64,000 nucleotides of DNA. It comes from Streptomyces nitrosporeus. Lineage in GTDB: Bacteria; Actinomycetota; Actinomycetes; Streptomycetales; Streptomycetaceae. The stretch covers positions 3,720,001 through 3,784,000 of the forward strand of contig NZ_CP023702.1 of assembly GCF_008704555.1 (NCBI RefSeq), in the 5' to 3' direction. The notes under the pieces were generated by a model that saw only the letters and a list, made by a program, of their open reading frames with translations, was not told the DNA's origin and did not search any database. Shown in pieces: positions 1 to 8,105 of the stretch (position 1 is the stretch's first letter; each line of letters starts with the position of its first letter). A program made the translations under genes and the position numbers.

Positions 1-115
1 CGCCCGCGCCGGCCGCCGGACGGCCTCCGCCCGGCCGGCCCCTCCCCGCTTCTCCCGCCCCGCCGCTCCGGCCGTCCGCGCCCGTGCCGGGCATGCGGTT
101 TCGGACAGAGATACC

Positions 116-164
116 GGGCCGTGCGGGCGGTACGCGTCCGGGACGCCCACCGCCCGCACGGCCC
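116..164. terminator. hairpin terminator downstream of the primase-like gene
   Basis: A 16-bp perfect inverted repeat (116-131 paired with 149-164) with a 17-nt loop lies just after the stop codon of the minus-strand gene ending at 175. There is no T-run, as is usual for Streptomyces terminators. The first 115 bases of the window show no gene I can support. Confidence 0.6.
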
Positions 165-174
165 CGTGGCCCGC

Positions 175-861
175 TCAGTACGCCAGTCTGCTGCCGTCGC
201 CCGGAGCGCCGGTGCTCGCCTCGACCAGCGCGTCCAGCACCACCTCCACGTCCGGGAGCCAGGGAACGCCCTGCCGGCCCGGCCGGGGGCTCCGCTCCCA
301 GCGGACCTGCCCCGTCCCCACCTCGGACGGCGGCAGGACGAGGTAGCCGCCCTCTCCGTGGAATCTCAGCGAGCTGGGCACCCAGTCCTTCTCGTGCAGC
401 AGCTCTCCCAGCCTCTCCAGGCCGTAGGGCGCGACCAGCAGGGACCAGCGGGTGGGCGTCGCCACCACAGGGCCGACCCGCAGCCCTCCGGCGTCCAGCG
501 CCGCGAGCGCACGCGCGCCCGCCACCGCCGGAAGGCTCAGCGCACAGGGCGCGCGCCCGCCGGTGGCGAGCACGAGCGGAGCCGTGGGCCGGTTGCCCCA
601 CCACCAGCGCACCATGCGCTCGTCGGTCGTCGCCGCGAGCAGGCCGGGGTCGAAGGGATGTGCGCCGGGTACGGCGCACCCGGGGTCCGGGCAGGCGCAG
701 CCACGCCCGCGTTCACCGCGTGTACCCGCCGTGGCGGTGGCCACCCCGGGAACCAGGGGCCATCTCCAGACGGTGGCGCAGGTCAGCGCCGCGTCGAGCC
801 GGGCAGAACGTGCCGCGCGCCGGGTCCGGCGCCTGCGTCGCCTTCCGAGGATCTCGCGCAT
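175..861 (-). CDS. bifunctional primase/polymerase N-terminal domain-like protein
   Basis: A 228-residue protein resembling the small prim-pol N-terminal-domain proteins common in Streptomyces. The recognisable element is the Cys-containing patch CACPDPGCAVPGAHP followed by a WWWGNRPTA segment, both typical of that family. I do not see the acidic DxD-type catalytic motif of active prim-pols, so enzymatic activity is doubtful. The start at 861 is preferred over 903 because aaaggaac lies about 9 nt upstream of the ATG, whereas nothing resembling a ribosome binding site precedes 903. The N-terminus is strongly basic (GRRRRRRTRRAAR), consistent with nucleic-acid contact. It stands alone, divergent from the phosphatase-like gene across a 655-bp gap. 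The assignment is by motif memory only. Confidence 0.7.
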   Translation of the reverse strand: MREILGRRRRRRTRRAARSARLDAALTCATVWRWPLVPGVATATAGTRGERGRGCACPDPGCAVPGAHPFDPGLLAATTDERMVRWWWGNRPTAPLVLATGGRAPCALSLPAVAGARALAALDAGGLRVGPVVATPTRWSLLVAPYGLERLGELLHEKDWVPSSLRFHGEGGYLVLPPSEVGTGQVRWERSPRPGRQGVPWLPDVEVVLDALVEASTGAPGDGSRLAY

Positions 862-1516
862 GAGCGCTCGTTCCTTTCCGTTGAACGCCGAGGTCCACAT
901 CACACCACGCGCCGGTCACCCGACGCGTTCGTCTCTTCACTGAACGTGTGTACATGTCCGCCGGGTGGTGCGGGACGGACATGAACTCGTGCCGAGGGTG
1001 CGCCGATTCGATCGGAGTGGAACAAAAAAGGATCAGAGTGGAACCGAACAAATTTCTGCGGAGTCGAGTCCGCTCAAAACATCGCGCGGACGGCGTGTAC
1101 ATCACGCTGCTTGCCGCCCCTGGTGCTGCCCGCCGCGAGGGGGCGGACGTGCGGCCGTCACGGGTGAGGACGTCCGGGCTCGCCGCCGGGTTCCGGGGCG
1201 TGTCCAACTGCCCCTGACCGCACTCGATTACGTACCCCGCTTGCCCGGAATGACGCTCCCTCGGGCACTTCACCCCGAGGACTCCCCTACCGAGCACGCC
1301 CAGTCGACCGCAGAAAGCCGGACAGGGGTACATTTTTCGGCCAAGTTAGCGGCTCGCCGGACACCGCAAATACCACAAGGACAATACTGGACATCACCTT
1401 CCTTATGCGTGTAGATGTGGTTCCGTATACATGCGGTTGCACCGATAGCGGTGCAGCACGACGTGGGGGTTTGTGATGCCATTCGACAAAACGCACCGGT
1501 CGGAAAGCCGAATGTC
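862..1516. other. 655-bp divergent intergenic region
   Basis: No gene is supported here. The region is clearly less GC-rich than its surroundings, with A-rich stretches at 1020-1055 and 1320-1440, as expected for promoters driving the two divergent flanking genes. It contains a 14-bp direct repeat at 1010-1044, listed separately. Confidence 0.6.
1010..1044. repeat. 14-bp direct repeat with 21-bp period, possible operator
   Basis: gatcggagtggaac (1010-1023) recurs with one change as gatcagagtggaac (1031-1044). The 21-bp period equals two helical turns, so both copies lie on the same face of the DNA. This is the arrangement expected of a tandem activator or repressor site. The cognate protein is unknown. 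Confidence 0.5.
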
Positions 1517-2887
1517 ATGAGCGCCCCGCACCTGCCGAAAGTGGCTGGAATCGATTCACTGATTTCGGTTTCAACGCACCCCTCCGCGCCCTTGCCGGAC
1601 ACTCCGGCGCCGCCGGGTTCCTTCTTCCAGGACCGCCTGGCCGGCTGGGTGTCCGATCTGACCACCCTGCACGAGTTCACCGAGAGCCTGGCCGGGACCG
1701 GCACACTCGACGGGGCCCTGCACGAGACGCTGAGCGCGGGCGCCGCCCTGATCGGCGCCCGCCGCGGGCTCCTGGTCCTCGAACCGGCCGACGGACAGGG
1801 CCCCTCCCGGACGGCCGGCCTCGGCCTCGCCCACGCGGACCTCGGACTCATCGAGACGGTGCCCCGCGGTACGACCGCCCACGGCCGGTTCCTCGACGGC
1901 CTCCCCGGCACCGGCGGCGCCCAGGCGGACCCCGACATCCTCGGCGATCCGGACACCGGCGCCCGAGCCCGCGAGGTCGCCGTCCGCCTCGGATACGCGG
2001 CCGCGTTCACCCTCCCCCTCGCCACCCCGGACACAGGCCGGCTCGGGGCGGCCGTCTGGCTGTACGACGAGCCCGCGGAGCCGCTGGAGCGCCGGCGCCA
2101 TCTCGTCGGCCTCTACGGCCGTTACGCGGCCCAGCACATGGCCCGGCTGCTGGAGCTGGAACGGGCCAGGGCGGACGCCGCCCTCATGGCCGGGGAACTG
2201 CTGCCGAGCAGGCTGCCCCGGACCCCCGGGGTGCGGCTGGCGGCCCGGCACCGGACCGGCCCCGAGGGCGGGGGCGACTGGTACGACGCCCTTCCCCTCC
2301 CGGACGACACGCTGGGGCTCTCCGTCGGCTCGGCGGGCGGATCGGGGCCGAGCGCCCTGGCCGCCATGAGCAGGCTCCGCGCCGGACTGCGGGCCTACGC
2401 CGTGATGGAGGGCGAGGACCCCGTCGCCGTACTGTCCGATCTCGAACTGCTGCTGCGGATCACCGAGCCGGCCGGAACCGCCACCGCCCTCTACGCCTAC
2501 TGCGAGCCGGGCCGGCGCGCCGTGCTGCTGGCCGGGGCGGGCCACAACCCGCCGCTGGTGACCGGTGAGCGGCGCACCGAGTTCGTGGAGACCACACTGT
2601 CCGCGCCGCTCGGCATGCTCTCCTGCTGGGAAGCGCCGAGCGTGGAGTTCTGCCCGCTCCCCGGGGAAACCCTGCTCCTCTACACCGACGGCCTGCTGCG
2701 CCGGACCGGCGAGGCGGCCGACCGGGCGTTCGCCCGGCTGCGGGCGGCCGCGGCGGCCGTGCCCAGGGACCTGCGCGAGGACCCCGGCGCCGTGGCCGAC
2801 CACGTCCTCGGGGCCGTTCTGCCCGACGGCCCCGGCCGGGACGGGCACGGTGAGGACGTGGTCGTGCTGGCCGTGCGTTTCGACTGA
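1517..2887 (+). CDS. GAF-PP2C (SpoIIE/RsbU-type) phosphatase-like protein, probably impaired
   Basis: A 456-residue protein with a GAF-like sensory region (about 45-210) followed by a PP2C/SpoIIE-type domain (about 235-455). It keeps the first metal-binding motif GGDWYD (252-257), a LLLYTDG motif near 390 and a terminal GEDVVVL. The second signature, normally GDVxGHG, reads VGSAGGSG (270-277): the metal-binding Asp is Ser272 and the usual His is also Ser. In Streptomyces such proteins normally dephosphorylate anti-sigma antagonists. Here catalysis may be lost or altered and the protein may act by binding. The start at 1517 (ATG, ggaaag upstream) is favoured over an in-frame codon at 1415. It is monocistronic. 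Confidence 0.85.
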   Translation: MSAPHLPKVAGIDSLISVSTHPSAPLPDTPAPPGSFFQDRLAGWVSDLTTLHEFTESLAGTGTLDGALHETLSAGAALIGARRGLLVLEPADGQGPSRTAGLGLAHADLGLIETVPRGTTAHGRFLDGLPGTGGAQADPDILGDPDTGARAREVAVRLGYAAAFTLPLATPDTGRLGAAVWLYDEPAEPLERRRHLVGLYGRYAAQHMARLLELERARADAALMAGELLPSRLPRTPGVRLAARHRTGPEGGGDWYDALPLPDDTLGLSVGSAGGSGPSALAAMSRLRAGLRAYAVMEGEDPVAVLSDLELLLRITEPAGTATALYAYCEPGRRAVLLAGAGHNPPLVTGERRTEFVETTLSAPLGMLSCWEAPSVEFCPLPGETLLLYTDGLLRRTGEAADRAFARLRAAAAAVPRDLREDPGAVADHVLGAVLPDGPGRDGHGEDVVVLAVRFD

Positions 2888-3003
2888 CGGACCCCGCCCG
2901 CCAGGTAACAGGTCTTCCGGCCCTGGGCCCCCTTCCGTACGCCCGTACGATGGAGGGGGCCTGGTGGCGTATAAGGCCCAGTTTCGTACAGGAAGGACAA
3001 ATC

Positions 3004-4467
3004 GTGTCTGACGAGCTCACCCCGGAGAACCCGGAGACAGCCGAAGCAGAGCCGATCAAGCAGCGGAAGAACGGCCTGTACCCGGGCATTTCCGACGAGC
3101 TCGCCGAGAACATGAAGTCCGGTTGGGCCGACACCGAGCTGCACGGCCTGGAGCCGATCGCCCAGGCCGGCCGCACCGCCGCGCGCCGTGCCGCGCTCTC
3201 CGCCCGTTTCCCCGGCGAGCGGCTCGTGGTCCCCGCGGGCAACCTGAGGACCCGTTCCAACGACACCGAGTACGCGTTCCGCGCCTCCACCGAGTACGCC
3301 TACCTCACCGGTGACAAGACGCAGGACGGCGTCCTGGTCCTGGAGCCGTCCGGCGCCGGCCACGAGGCGACCGTCTACCTGCTGCCCCGCTCCGACCGGG
3401 AGAACGGCGAGTTCTGGCTCGACGGCCAGGGTGAGCTCTGGGTCGGCCGGCGCCACTCCCTCGCCGAGGCCGAGCAGCTGCTGGGCCTGCCCGCGAAGGA
3501 CGTCCGGGAGCTCCCGGCCGCCCTGGCCGCGGCCACCGGCCCGGTACGCGTCGTCCGCGGCCACGACGCCGGCGTCGAGACCGCGCTGGACGACAAGGTC
3601 ACCGCGGAGCGCGACGAGGAGCTGCGGGTCTTCCTCTCCGAGGCCCGCCTGGTCAAGGACGCCTTCGAGATCGCCGAACTGGAGAAGGCCTGCGACGCCA
3701 CCGCGCGCGGCTTCGAGGACGTCGTGAGGGTCCTCGACAGGGCCGAGGCCACCAGCGAGCGCTACATCGAGGGCACCTTCTTCCTGCGCGCCCGCGTCGA
3801 GGGCAACGACATCGGCTACGGCTCGATCTGCGCCGCCGGCCCGCACGCCACCACGCTGCACTGGGTCCGCAACGACGGCCCGGTCCGCCCCGGCGAACTG
3901 CTGCTGCTGGACGCGGGGGTGGAGACCGACGAGCTCTACACCGCCGACGTGACGCGCACCCTGCCGGTCAACGGCACCTTCTCCCCGCTCCAGCGCAAGA
4001 TCTACGACGCGGTGTACGAGGCCCAGGAGGCGGGCATCGCGGCGGTGCGGCCCGGCGCCGCCTACCGCGACTTCCACGACGCCGCGCAGCGCGTCCTCGC
4101 CGGGAAGCTGGTCGAGTGGGGGCTGCTGGGCGACCTGTCCGTGGAGAAGGTCCTGGAGCTCGGCCTCCAGCGCCGCTGGACCCTGCACGGCACCGGGCAC
4201 ATGCTCGGCATGGACGTCCACGACTGCGCCGCCGCCCGCACCGAGACCTATGTGGACGGCACCCTGGAGCCCGGGGTCTGCCTCACCGTGGAGCCCGGAC
4301 TGTACTTCCAGGCCGACGACCTGACCGTGCCCGAGGAGTACCGGGGCATCGGCGTCCGCATCGAGGACGACATCCTCGTCACCGAGGACGGCAACCGGAA
4401 CCTTTCCGACAAGCTGCCGCGCCGGGCCGACGAGGTCGAGGCGTGGATGGCCCGCCTCAAGGGCTGA
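3004..4467 (+). CDS. pepP: Xaa-Pro aminopeptidase (M24B family)
   Basis: Removes N-terminal residues preceding proline. The 487-residue protein has an N-terminal aminopeptidase-P domain and a C-terminal pita-bread catalytic domain. The dimetal ligands are visible in order: Asp in LLLDAGVETDELYTADVTR, His in HGTGHMLGMDVHD, Glu in CLTVEPGLYF and Glu in GVRIEDDILV. Length and motifs are normal for the family. The GTG start at 3004 is preferred over an ATG at 2950 because aggaaggac sits at the right distance upstream and the N-terminus then matches the family. A possible -10 (TACGAT) lies near 2938. It converges with the next gene across a hairpin. Confidence 0.93.
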   Translation: MSDELTPENPETAEAEPIKQRKNGLYPGISDELAENMKSGWADTELHGLEPIAQAGRTAARRAALSARFPGERLVVPAGNLRTRSNDTEYAFRASTEYAYLTGDKTQDGVLVLEPSGAGHEATVYLLPRSDRENGEFWLDGQGELWVGRRHSLAEAEQLLGLPAKDVRELPAALAAATGPVRVVRGHDAGVETALDDKVTAERDEELRVFLSEARLVKDAFEIAELEKACDATARGFEDVVRVLDRAEATSERYIEGTFFLRARVEGNDIGYGSICAAGPHATTLHWVRNDGPVRPGELLLLDAGVETDELYTADVTRTLPVNGTFSPLQRKIYDAVYEAQEAGIAAVRPGAAYRDFHDAAQRVLAGKLVEWGLLGDLSVEKVLELGLQRRWTLHGTGHMLGMDVHDCAAARTETYVDGTLEPGVCLTVEPGLYFQADDLTVPEEYRGIGVRIEDDILVTEDGNRNLSDKLPRRADEVEAWMARLKG

Positions 4468-4501
4468 TCCGGTCCCGGCGCGGACGCGCGCGCCACGGGA
4501 C

Positions 4502-4543
4502 GGAGGGCGTGCTGCTCAGGACACCATGAGCAGCGCGCCCTCC
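4502..4543. terminator. bidirectional terminator between convergent genes
   Basis: A 17-bp inverted repeat with one mismatch (4502-4518 and 4527-4543) and an 8-nt loop. It includes the stop codon of the minus-strand ATP-binding gene (4516-4518) and can serve both convergent transcripts. Confidence 0.7.
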
Positions 4544-5052
4544 CGCCATTTCAGGACCTTGTCGAAGCTCACCACGGCGCCGTGGCCGGGGCGGTTCCCG
4601 AAGTGGACGTGATCGGCGAGTTCCTCGATCAGGCAGAGTCCCCGGCCGCTCTCCGCCATGGCCGGCGGACGGGTGTCCGGTGCCTGCGGATCGGCCTGAC
4701 ACCCCGGCGGGGCGTGCGGACCGGCGCGAAGCGCGTGCCGCGCGGGGAAACCGGGCCCCGAGTCGGCGACTTCGATACGGCATCTCCCGCCGTCCAGATA
4801 GGCGGTGACCCGGTACTGGCCACAGGCCTGTCCGGGCTGCCCGGCATCCGCGCGGCCGGGATCAGGGACGTCCTCGTCCCCTCGCCCGCCGTGCTCGACG
4901 GCGTTCGCACACGCCTCGCTCAGCGCGACCGACAGGTCGTAGGAGACATCCGGATCCACCCCCGCGGTCTCCATGGTGCCGAGCAGGAAACGCCGGGCGA
5001 GCGGAACGCTCGCGGCTTCGCGCCGCAAATGGAGTGACCACCACATGCTCAT
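4516..5052 (-). CDS. RsbW-like ATP-binding protein (HATPase_c, anti-sigma regulatory type)
   Basis: A 178-residue stand-alone GHKL ATPase domain of the type found in anti-sigma factor kinases. The N-box is SEACANAVEH (45-54), the G1 box DSGPGF (97-102) and the G2 box GRGL (136-139). There is no dimerisation/phosphoacceptor domain, so it is not a histidine kinase. Streptomyces has dozens of such proteins and the partner cannot be read from this sequence; the phosphatase-like gene 2 kb away is a conceivable antagonist. An insertion of about 25 residues rich in Pro, Gly and Asp (55-79) separates the N-box from the following strand. The first of two nearby ATGs is chosen because ggagg lies 8 nt upstream. 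Confidence 0.85.
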   Translation of the reverse strand: MSMWWSLHLRREAASVPLARRFLLGTMETAGVDPDVSYDLSVALSEACANAVEHGGRGDEDVPDPGRADAGQPGQACGQYRVTAYLDGGRCRIEVADSGPGFPARHALRAGPHAPPGCQADPQAPDTRPPAMAESGRGLCLIEELADHVHFGNRPGHGAVVSFDKVLKWREGALLMVS

Positions 5053-5309
5053 GCTTCAGCCTCCTGGCTGCGGCTCGACATACGGTTACGTATTGCCGGG
5101 GCAGGCGGCAGGTAAGCACCCCGCGGCGATGACAGCGCTCGTTCGGCGGATGGAAAAGGTCCGTATTCCGGTGTATGTCCATCCCTCCCGTCCCCGGGCA
5201 CCGGGCGTGAACAGGCAGGACGCGCACGGACCGCCCCGTACCGTGCGGATGCGGAACTTCCGGACCTGCCGTACCGGGGCCGGGGCCTCGGTGCGATGAT
5301 GGCCCGGCC

Positions 5310-6119
5310 ATGTCTCAGCCCGTCGCACGCGCCGGAGCCGGTCTGCGGCTCATGAGGACCGCGGTGTTCACCGCGGTCTGCGTCGTGCTGGCCGCGGCGG
5401 GCCACACGTTCGCCTCGGGCGCGGGCGTGACCGGGTGGACGGCGGCCGCCGGTTTCCTCGTGGTCTTCGCCGCCGTCGCGGCACTCGCCGGACGCGAGCG
5501 CTCCCTGCCCGCCATCGCCGGCGCGCTGACGGCCGGGCAGATCGCCCTGCACGCGCTGTTCACGGCCGGCGGCCCCCACACCGCGGGCCCCGCCCGTACC
5601 GGGGACGACCCGCTGATCCGGTTCGCCGCCGGGCTGGTGTGCGGCGCGGGCCCCGACCGGATCGGTCCGGCCGAGGCCCACCGCATCGTCAGCACCGCGG
5701 GCATCGATCCGGCGTCACTGGCACAGGGCGGCCACGCGCCCCTGGCGTCCGGCGCCGCCGACCCCTCGGTCGTGGCGGTGGCGGCGGGGCTCCTGCCCGG
5801 CCTGCCCATGTTCCTGGCGCACCTCCTCGCCGCGCTCGCCACCGGCTGGCTGCTGCGCCGCGGTGAGGTGGCGGTCTTCCGGCTGGTCTCGCTCTCGGCG
5901 TACGGCGGGCGGCAGCTCGCCGCCGGTGCCAGGCTGCGCGCGCTGCGTGCGGCCATGGCCCTGGTGCGCGCGCTGCGCGCCGGGCTCCCGGACCGGTCCG
6001 CGACCGGCCCGCTGCGTCCGCGTACGGCGGCCGACGCCCCGGCACCCCCGGCCGAGGACCCTCTGCAGCATCTGGTGATCAGGCGCGGGCCTCCCCCCGT
6101 GTGCGTACTCGCGGCCTGA
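5310..6119 (+). CDS. unknown membrane protein
   Basis: A 269-residue protein I cannot assign to a named family. It has about five hydrophobic segments: near 16-35, 42-60, 67-90, 150-178 and a weaker one around 190. A Pro/Ala/Arg-rich cytoplasmic-looking tail follows. A His residue (GHTF) lies in the first helical region. It sits directly upstream of the copper-handling genes in the same direction with a 99-bp gap to ycnI, so a role in the same process is possible. Nothing in the sequence proves that; the His residues are too few to argue for metal binding. No convincing ribosome binding site precedes the ATG. Confidence 0.7.
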   Translation: MSQPVARAGAGLRLMRTAVFTAVCVVLAAAGHTFASGAGVTGWTAAAGFLVVFAAVAALAGRERSLPAIAGALTAGQIALHALFTAGGPHTAGPARTGDDPLIRFAAGLVCGAGPDRIGPAEAHRIVSTAGIDPASLAQGGHAPLASGAADPSVVAVAAGLLPGLPMFLAHLLAALATGWLLRRGEVAVFRLVSLSAYGGRQLAAGARLRALRAAMALVRALRAGLPDRSATGPLRPRTAADAPAPPAEDPLQHLVIRRGPPPVCVLAA

Positions 6120-6218
6120 CGCGGCCCCTCCGCCGGACCCGGTGACGAGGTGGCCGTGAGCCGTCGCGCTTCCGCGCGCCGGACCACCTCTTCCCCTGAC
6201 CTGTGGAGTGATACCGCC

Positions 6219-6956
6219 ATGAACGTTTCCCGCGCAGCCGTCGCCGGCGCCCTCGCCGCGTCCACCGTCCTGCTGCTCGCCGGGCCCGCCGCCGCGCACG
6301 TCAGTGTGCAGCCGCAGGGCGAGGCGGCGAAGGGCGGCTACGCCACCGTCAACTTCAAGGTCCCCAACGAACGTGACGACGCCTCCACCGTCAAGCTGGA
6401 GGTGAACTTCCCGACCGACCACCCGCTGGCCTCCGTCAGCCCGCAGCCGGTCGCCGGCTGGAAGATCGAGGTCACCAGGAGCAAGCTGGCCGAGCCCCTG
6501 GAGGTACACGGCAAGAAGATCAACGAGGCGGTCTCCAAGGTCACCTGGACCGCCGACGGCAAGGGCGTCGAGCCCGGCTTCTTCCAGCAGTTCCCGCTCT
6601 CGGTCGGACAACTTCCCGAGGACGCCGACCAGCTGGTCTTCAAGGCGCTCCAGACGTACAGCGACAAGGAAGTCGTCCGCTGGATCGAGGAGCCGGCCGA
6701 GGGCGGCGAGGAGCCCGAGAGCCCCGCCCCCGTCCTCCGGCTGACCGCCGCGGCGGCCGATGCCCACGGGGGCGCCGCGGCGGACGGCAAGGGCACCGAC
6801 GCGGAGCACGCGAAGGAGACCACGGCGTCCTCGGAGACCGCCGCGTCCGGGAACGGCAGTGACAGCACCGCCCGGGTCCTGGGCGTCGTCGGCATCGTCA
6901 TCGGTGTCGCCGGAGTCGCCTTCGGCGTCCTCGCGGGCCGTCGCCGCTCCGCCTGA
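6219..6956 (+). CDS. YcnI family copper-associated exported protein (DUF1775)
   Basis: A 245-residue exported protein with a Sec signal peptide ending in GPAAAHVSV, so that mature YcnI begins with a His. This is the residue known to take part in copper binding in YcnI homologues. The domain spans about 28-170. A charged Gly/Ala/Glu linker follows, then a C-terminal membrane anchor (GVVGIVIGVAGVAFGVLAG) and an RRRSA tail. The ATG at 6219 is chosen because the signal peptide begins there and ggag precedes it; an upstream in-frame start at 6150 would bury the signal sequence. It is the first gene of a five-gene copper run, 41 bp before the Sco gene. Confidence 0.9.
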   Translation: MNVSRAAVAGALAASTVLLLAGPAAAHVSVQPQGEAAKGGYATVNFKVPNERDDASTVKLEVNFPTDHPLASVSPQPVAGWKIEVTRSKLAEPLEVHGKKINEAVSKVTWTADGKGVEPGFFQQFPLSVGQLPEDADQLVFKALQTYSDKEVVRWIEEPAEGGEEPESPAPVLRLTAAAADAHGGAAADGKGTDAEHAKETTASSETAASGNGSDSTARVLGVVGIVIGVAGVAFGVLAGRRRSA

Positions 6957-6997
6957 CACCGCTCCACCACCCGCACCACAACAGGAAACAGTTCCCC

Positions 6998-7651
6998 ATG
7001 CGCAACAAGAAGACGGTGTGGGCCGCGGCGTTCGCCGCCGCGGCCGCACTCACCCTGTCCGCCTGCGGCGGCGAGTCCTCCGCGGGCTCGCCGGTCGCCG
7101 ACGTGTCCACCCAGGCGAAGACCCAGGCCGCGACGGTGCTCGACCAGCCGTTCACCAAGCCGGACCTCGTCCTCACCGACACCCACGGCAAGACCTACGA
7201 CCTCCGGAAGGAGACCAAGGGCAAACCGACGCTCATCTACTTCGGCTACACCAACTGCCCCGACGTCTGCCCGCTGACCATGAGCAACATCGCGCTCGCC
7301 AAGCGCGCCCTGCCGAAGGCGGACCAGGACAAGCTCCAGGTCGTCTTCGTCACGACCGACCCCGAGCGGGACACACCCGAGTCCCTGGGCAGCTGGCTGA
7401 AGGCCCAGGACCCCGGCTTCACCGGTCTCACCGGCGACTTCCCGGCCATCCAGGCGGGGGCACGGCAGATCGGCATCGGCATCGACGCCCCGAAGAAGGA
7501 GAAGGACGGCACGGTCGTCTCGATGCACGGGTCCCAGGTCATCGCCTTCTCCCCGAAGACCGACCAGGGGTACGTGCTGTACAGCGAGGACACCACCGCC
7601 GACGACTACACGAAGGACCTCCCCGCGCTCATCGAGGGGAAGAACCCGTGA
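6998..7651 (+). CDS. sco: Sco1/SenC-family copper metallochaperone lipoprotein
   Basis: A 217-residue thioredoxin-fold copper chaperone that helps assemble the Cu-A site of cytochrome c oxidase. The N-terminus is a lipoprotein signal with lipobox LSAC (about 20-23). The copper-binding CxxxC lies in YFGYTNCPDVCPLT (about residues 83-96) and the distal His is in VVSMHGSQV. It is preceded by an aggaaac ribosome binding site. Its stop codon overlaps the GTG of the next gene in a GTGA, which indicates translational coupling. In Streptomyces lividans a Sco protein encoded next to a PCuAC-type chaperone and a Dyp peroxidase is needed for normal development; this neighbourhood has the same composition. 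Confidence 0.93.
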   Translation: MRNKKTVWAAAFAAAAALTLSACGGESSAGSPVADVSTQAKTQAATVLDQPFTKPDLVLTDTHGKTYDLRKETKGKPTLIYFGYTNCPDVCPLTMSNIALAKRALPKADQDKLQVVFVTTDPERDTPESLGSWLKAQDPGFTGLTGDFPAIQAGARQIGIGIDAPKKEKDGTVVSMHGSQVIAFSPKTDQGYVLYSEDTTADDYTKDLPALIEGKNP

Positions 7652-8091
7652 GACGCCGCACCGCCCTGGCCGGTGCGCTGGTCCTCACCACCGGGCTGGC
7701 GCTGACGGGGTGTTCGTCCGGCGGCGCGCCCGTGCTGGAGGTGACCGGCGCGTTCATGCCGCAGCCCGTGAGCGACATGGCGGCCGGCTTCCTCGTGGTG
7801 CGGAACAGCGGCGGCGCCGACCGGCTCACCTCGGTGACCAGTCCGCTGTCGGACCACGTCTCCATCCACGAGACGAAGGACCGGGTGATGCGGATGGTCA
7901 CGTCGTTCGAGGTGCCCGCTGGCGGGCAGCTGGACCTCGAACGCGGCGGGAACCACCTCATGTTCACCGGCCTCAAGGAGCGGCCCCGGCAGGGGGACAC
8001 GGTCCCGGTGGAGCTCCACTTCGAGAAGGCGGGCCGCATCGCGGTCGACGTCCCCGTCAAGGAGACCACCTACAACCCGAGGAAGCAGTGA
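7648..8091 (+). CDS. PCu(A)C-type copper chaperone lipoprotein
   Basis: A 147-residue extracytoplasmic copper chaperone (DUF461/PCuAC fold) that hands Cu(I) to Sco or directly to oxidase. The GTG start overlaps the sco stop codon. The signal peptide ends in a lipobox (ALTGC). The family copper ligands are visible as His/Met pairs: HETKDRVMRM and GGNHLMFTGLK. Length is typical. It lies between sco and the copC-copD fusion, in one apparent operon with gaps of 14 bp or less. Confidence 0.92.
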   Translation: MRRRTALAGALVLTTGLALTGCSSGGAPVLEVTGAFMPQPVSDMAAGFLVVRNSGGADRLTSVTSPLSDHVSIHETKDRVMRMVTSFEVPAGGQLDLERGGNHLMFTGLKERPRQGDTVPVELHFEKAGRIAVDVPVKETTYNPRKQ

Positions 8092-8105
8092 GGTACTGAC
8101 GCCCC

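Noticed and set aside
904..1516. Small genes in the 0.9-1.5 kb gap
   Set aside because: The open frames there have no ribosome binding site, no family resemblance and a composition unlike Streptomyces coding DNA.
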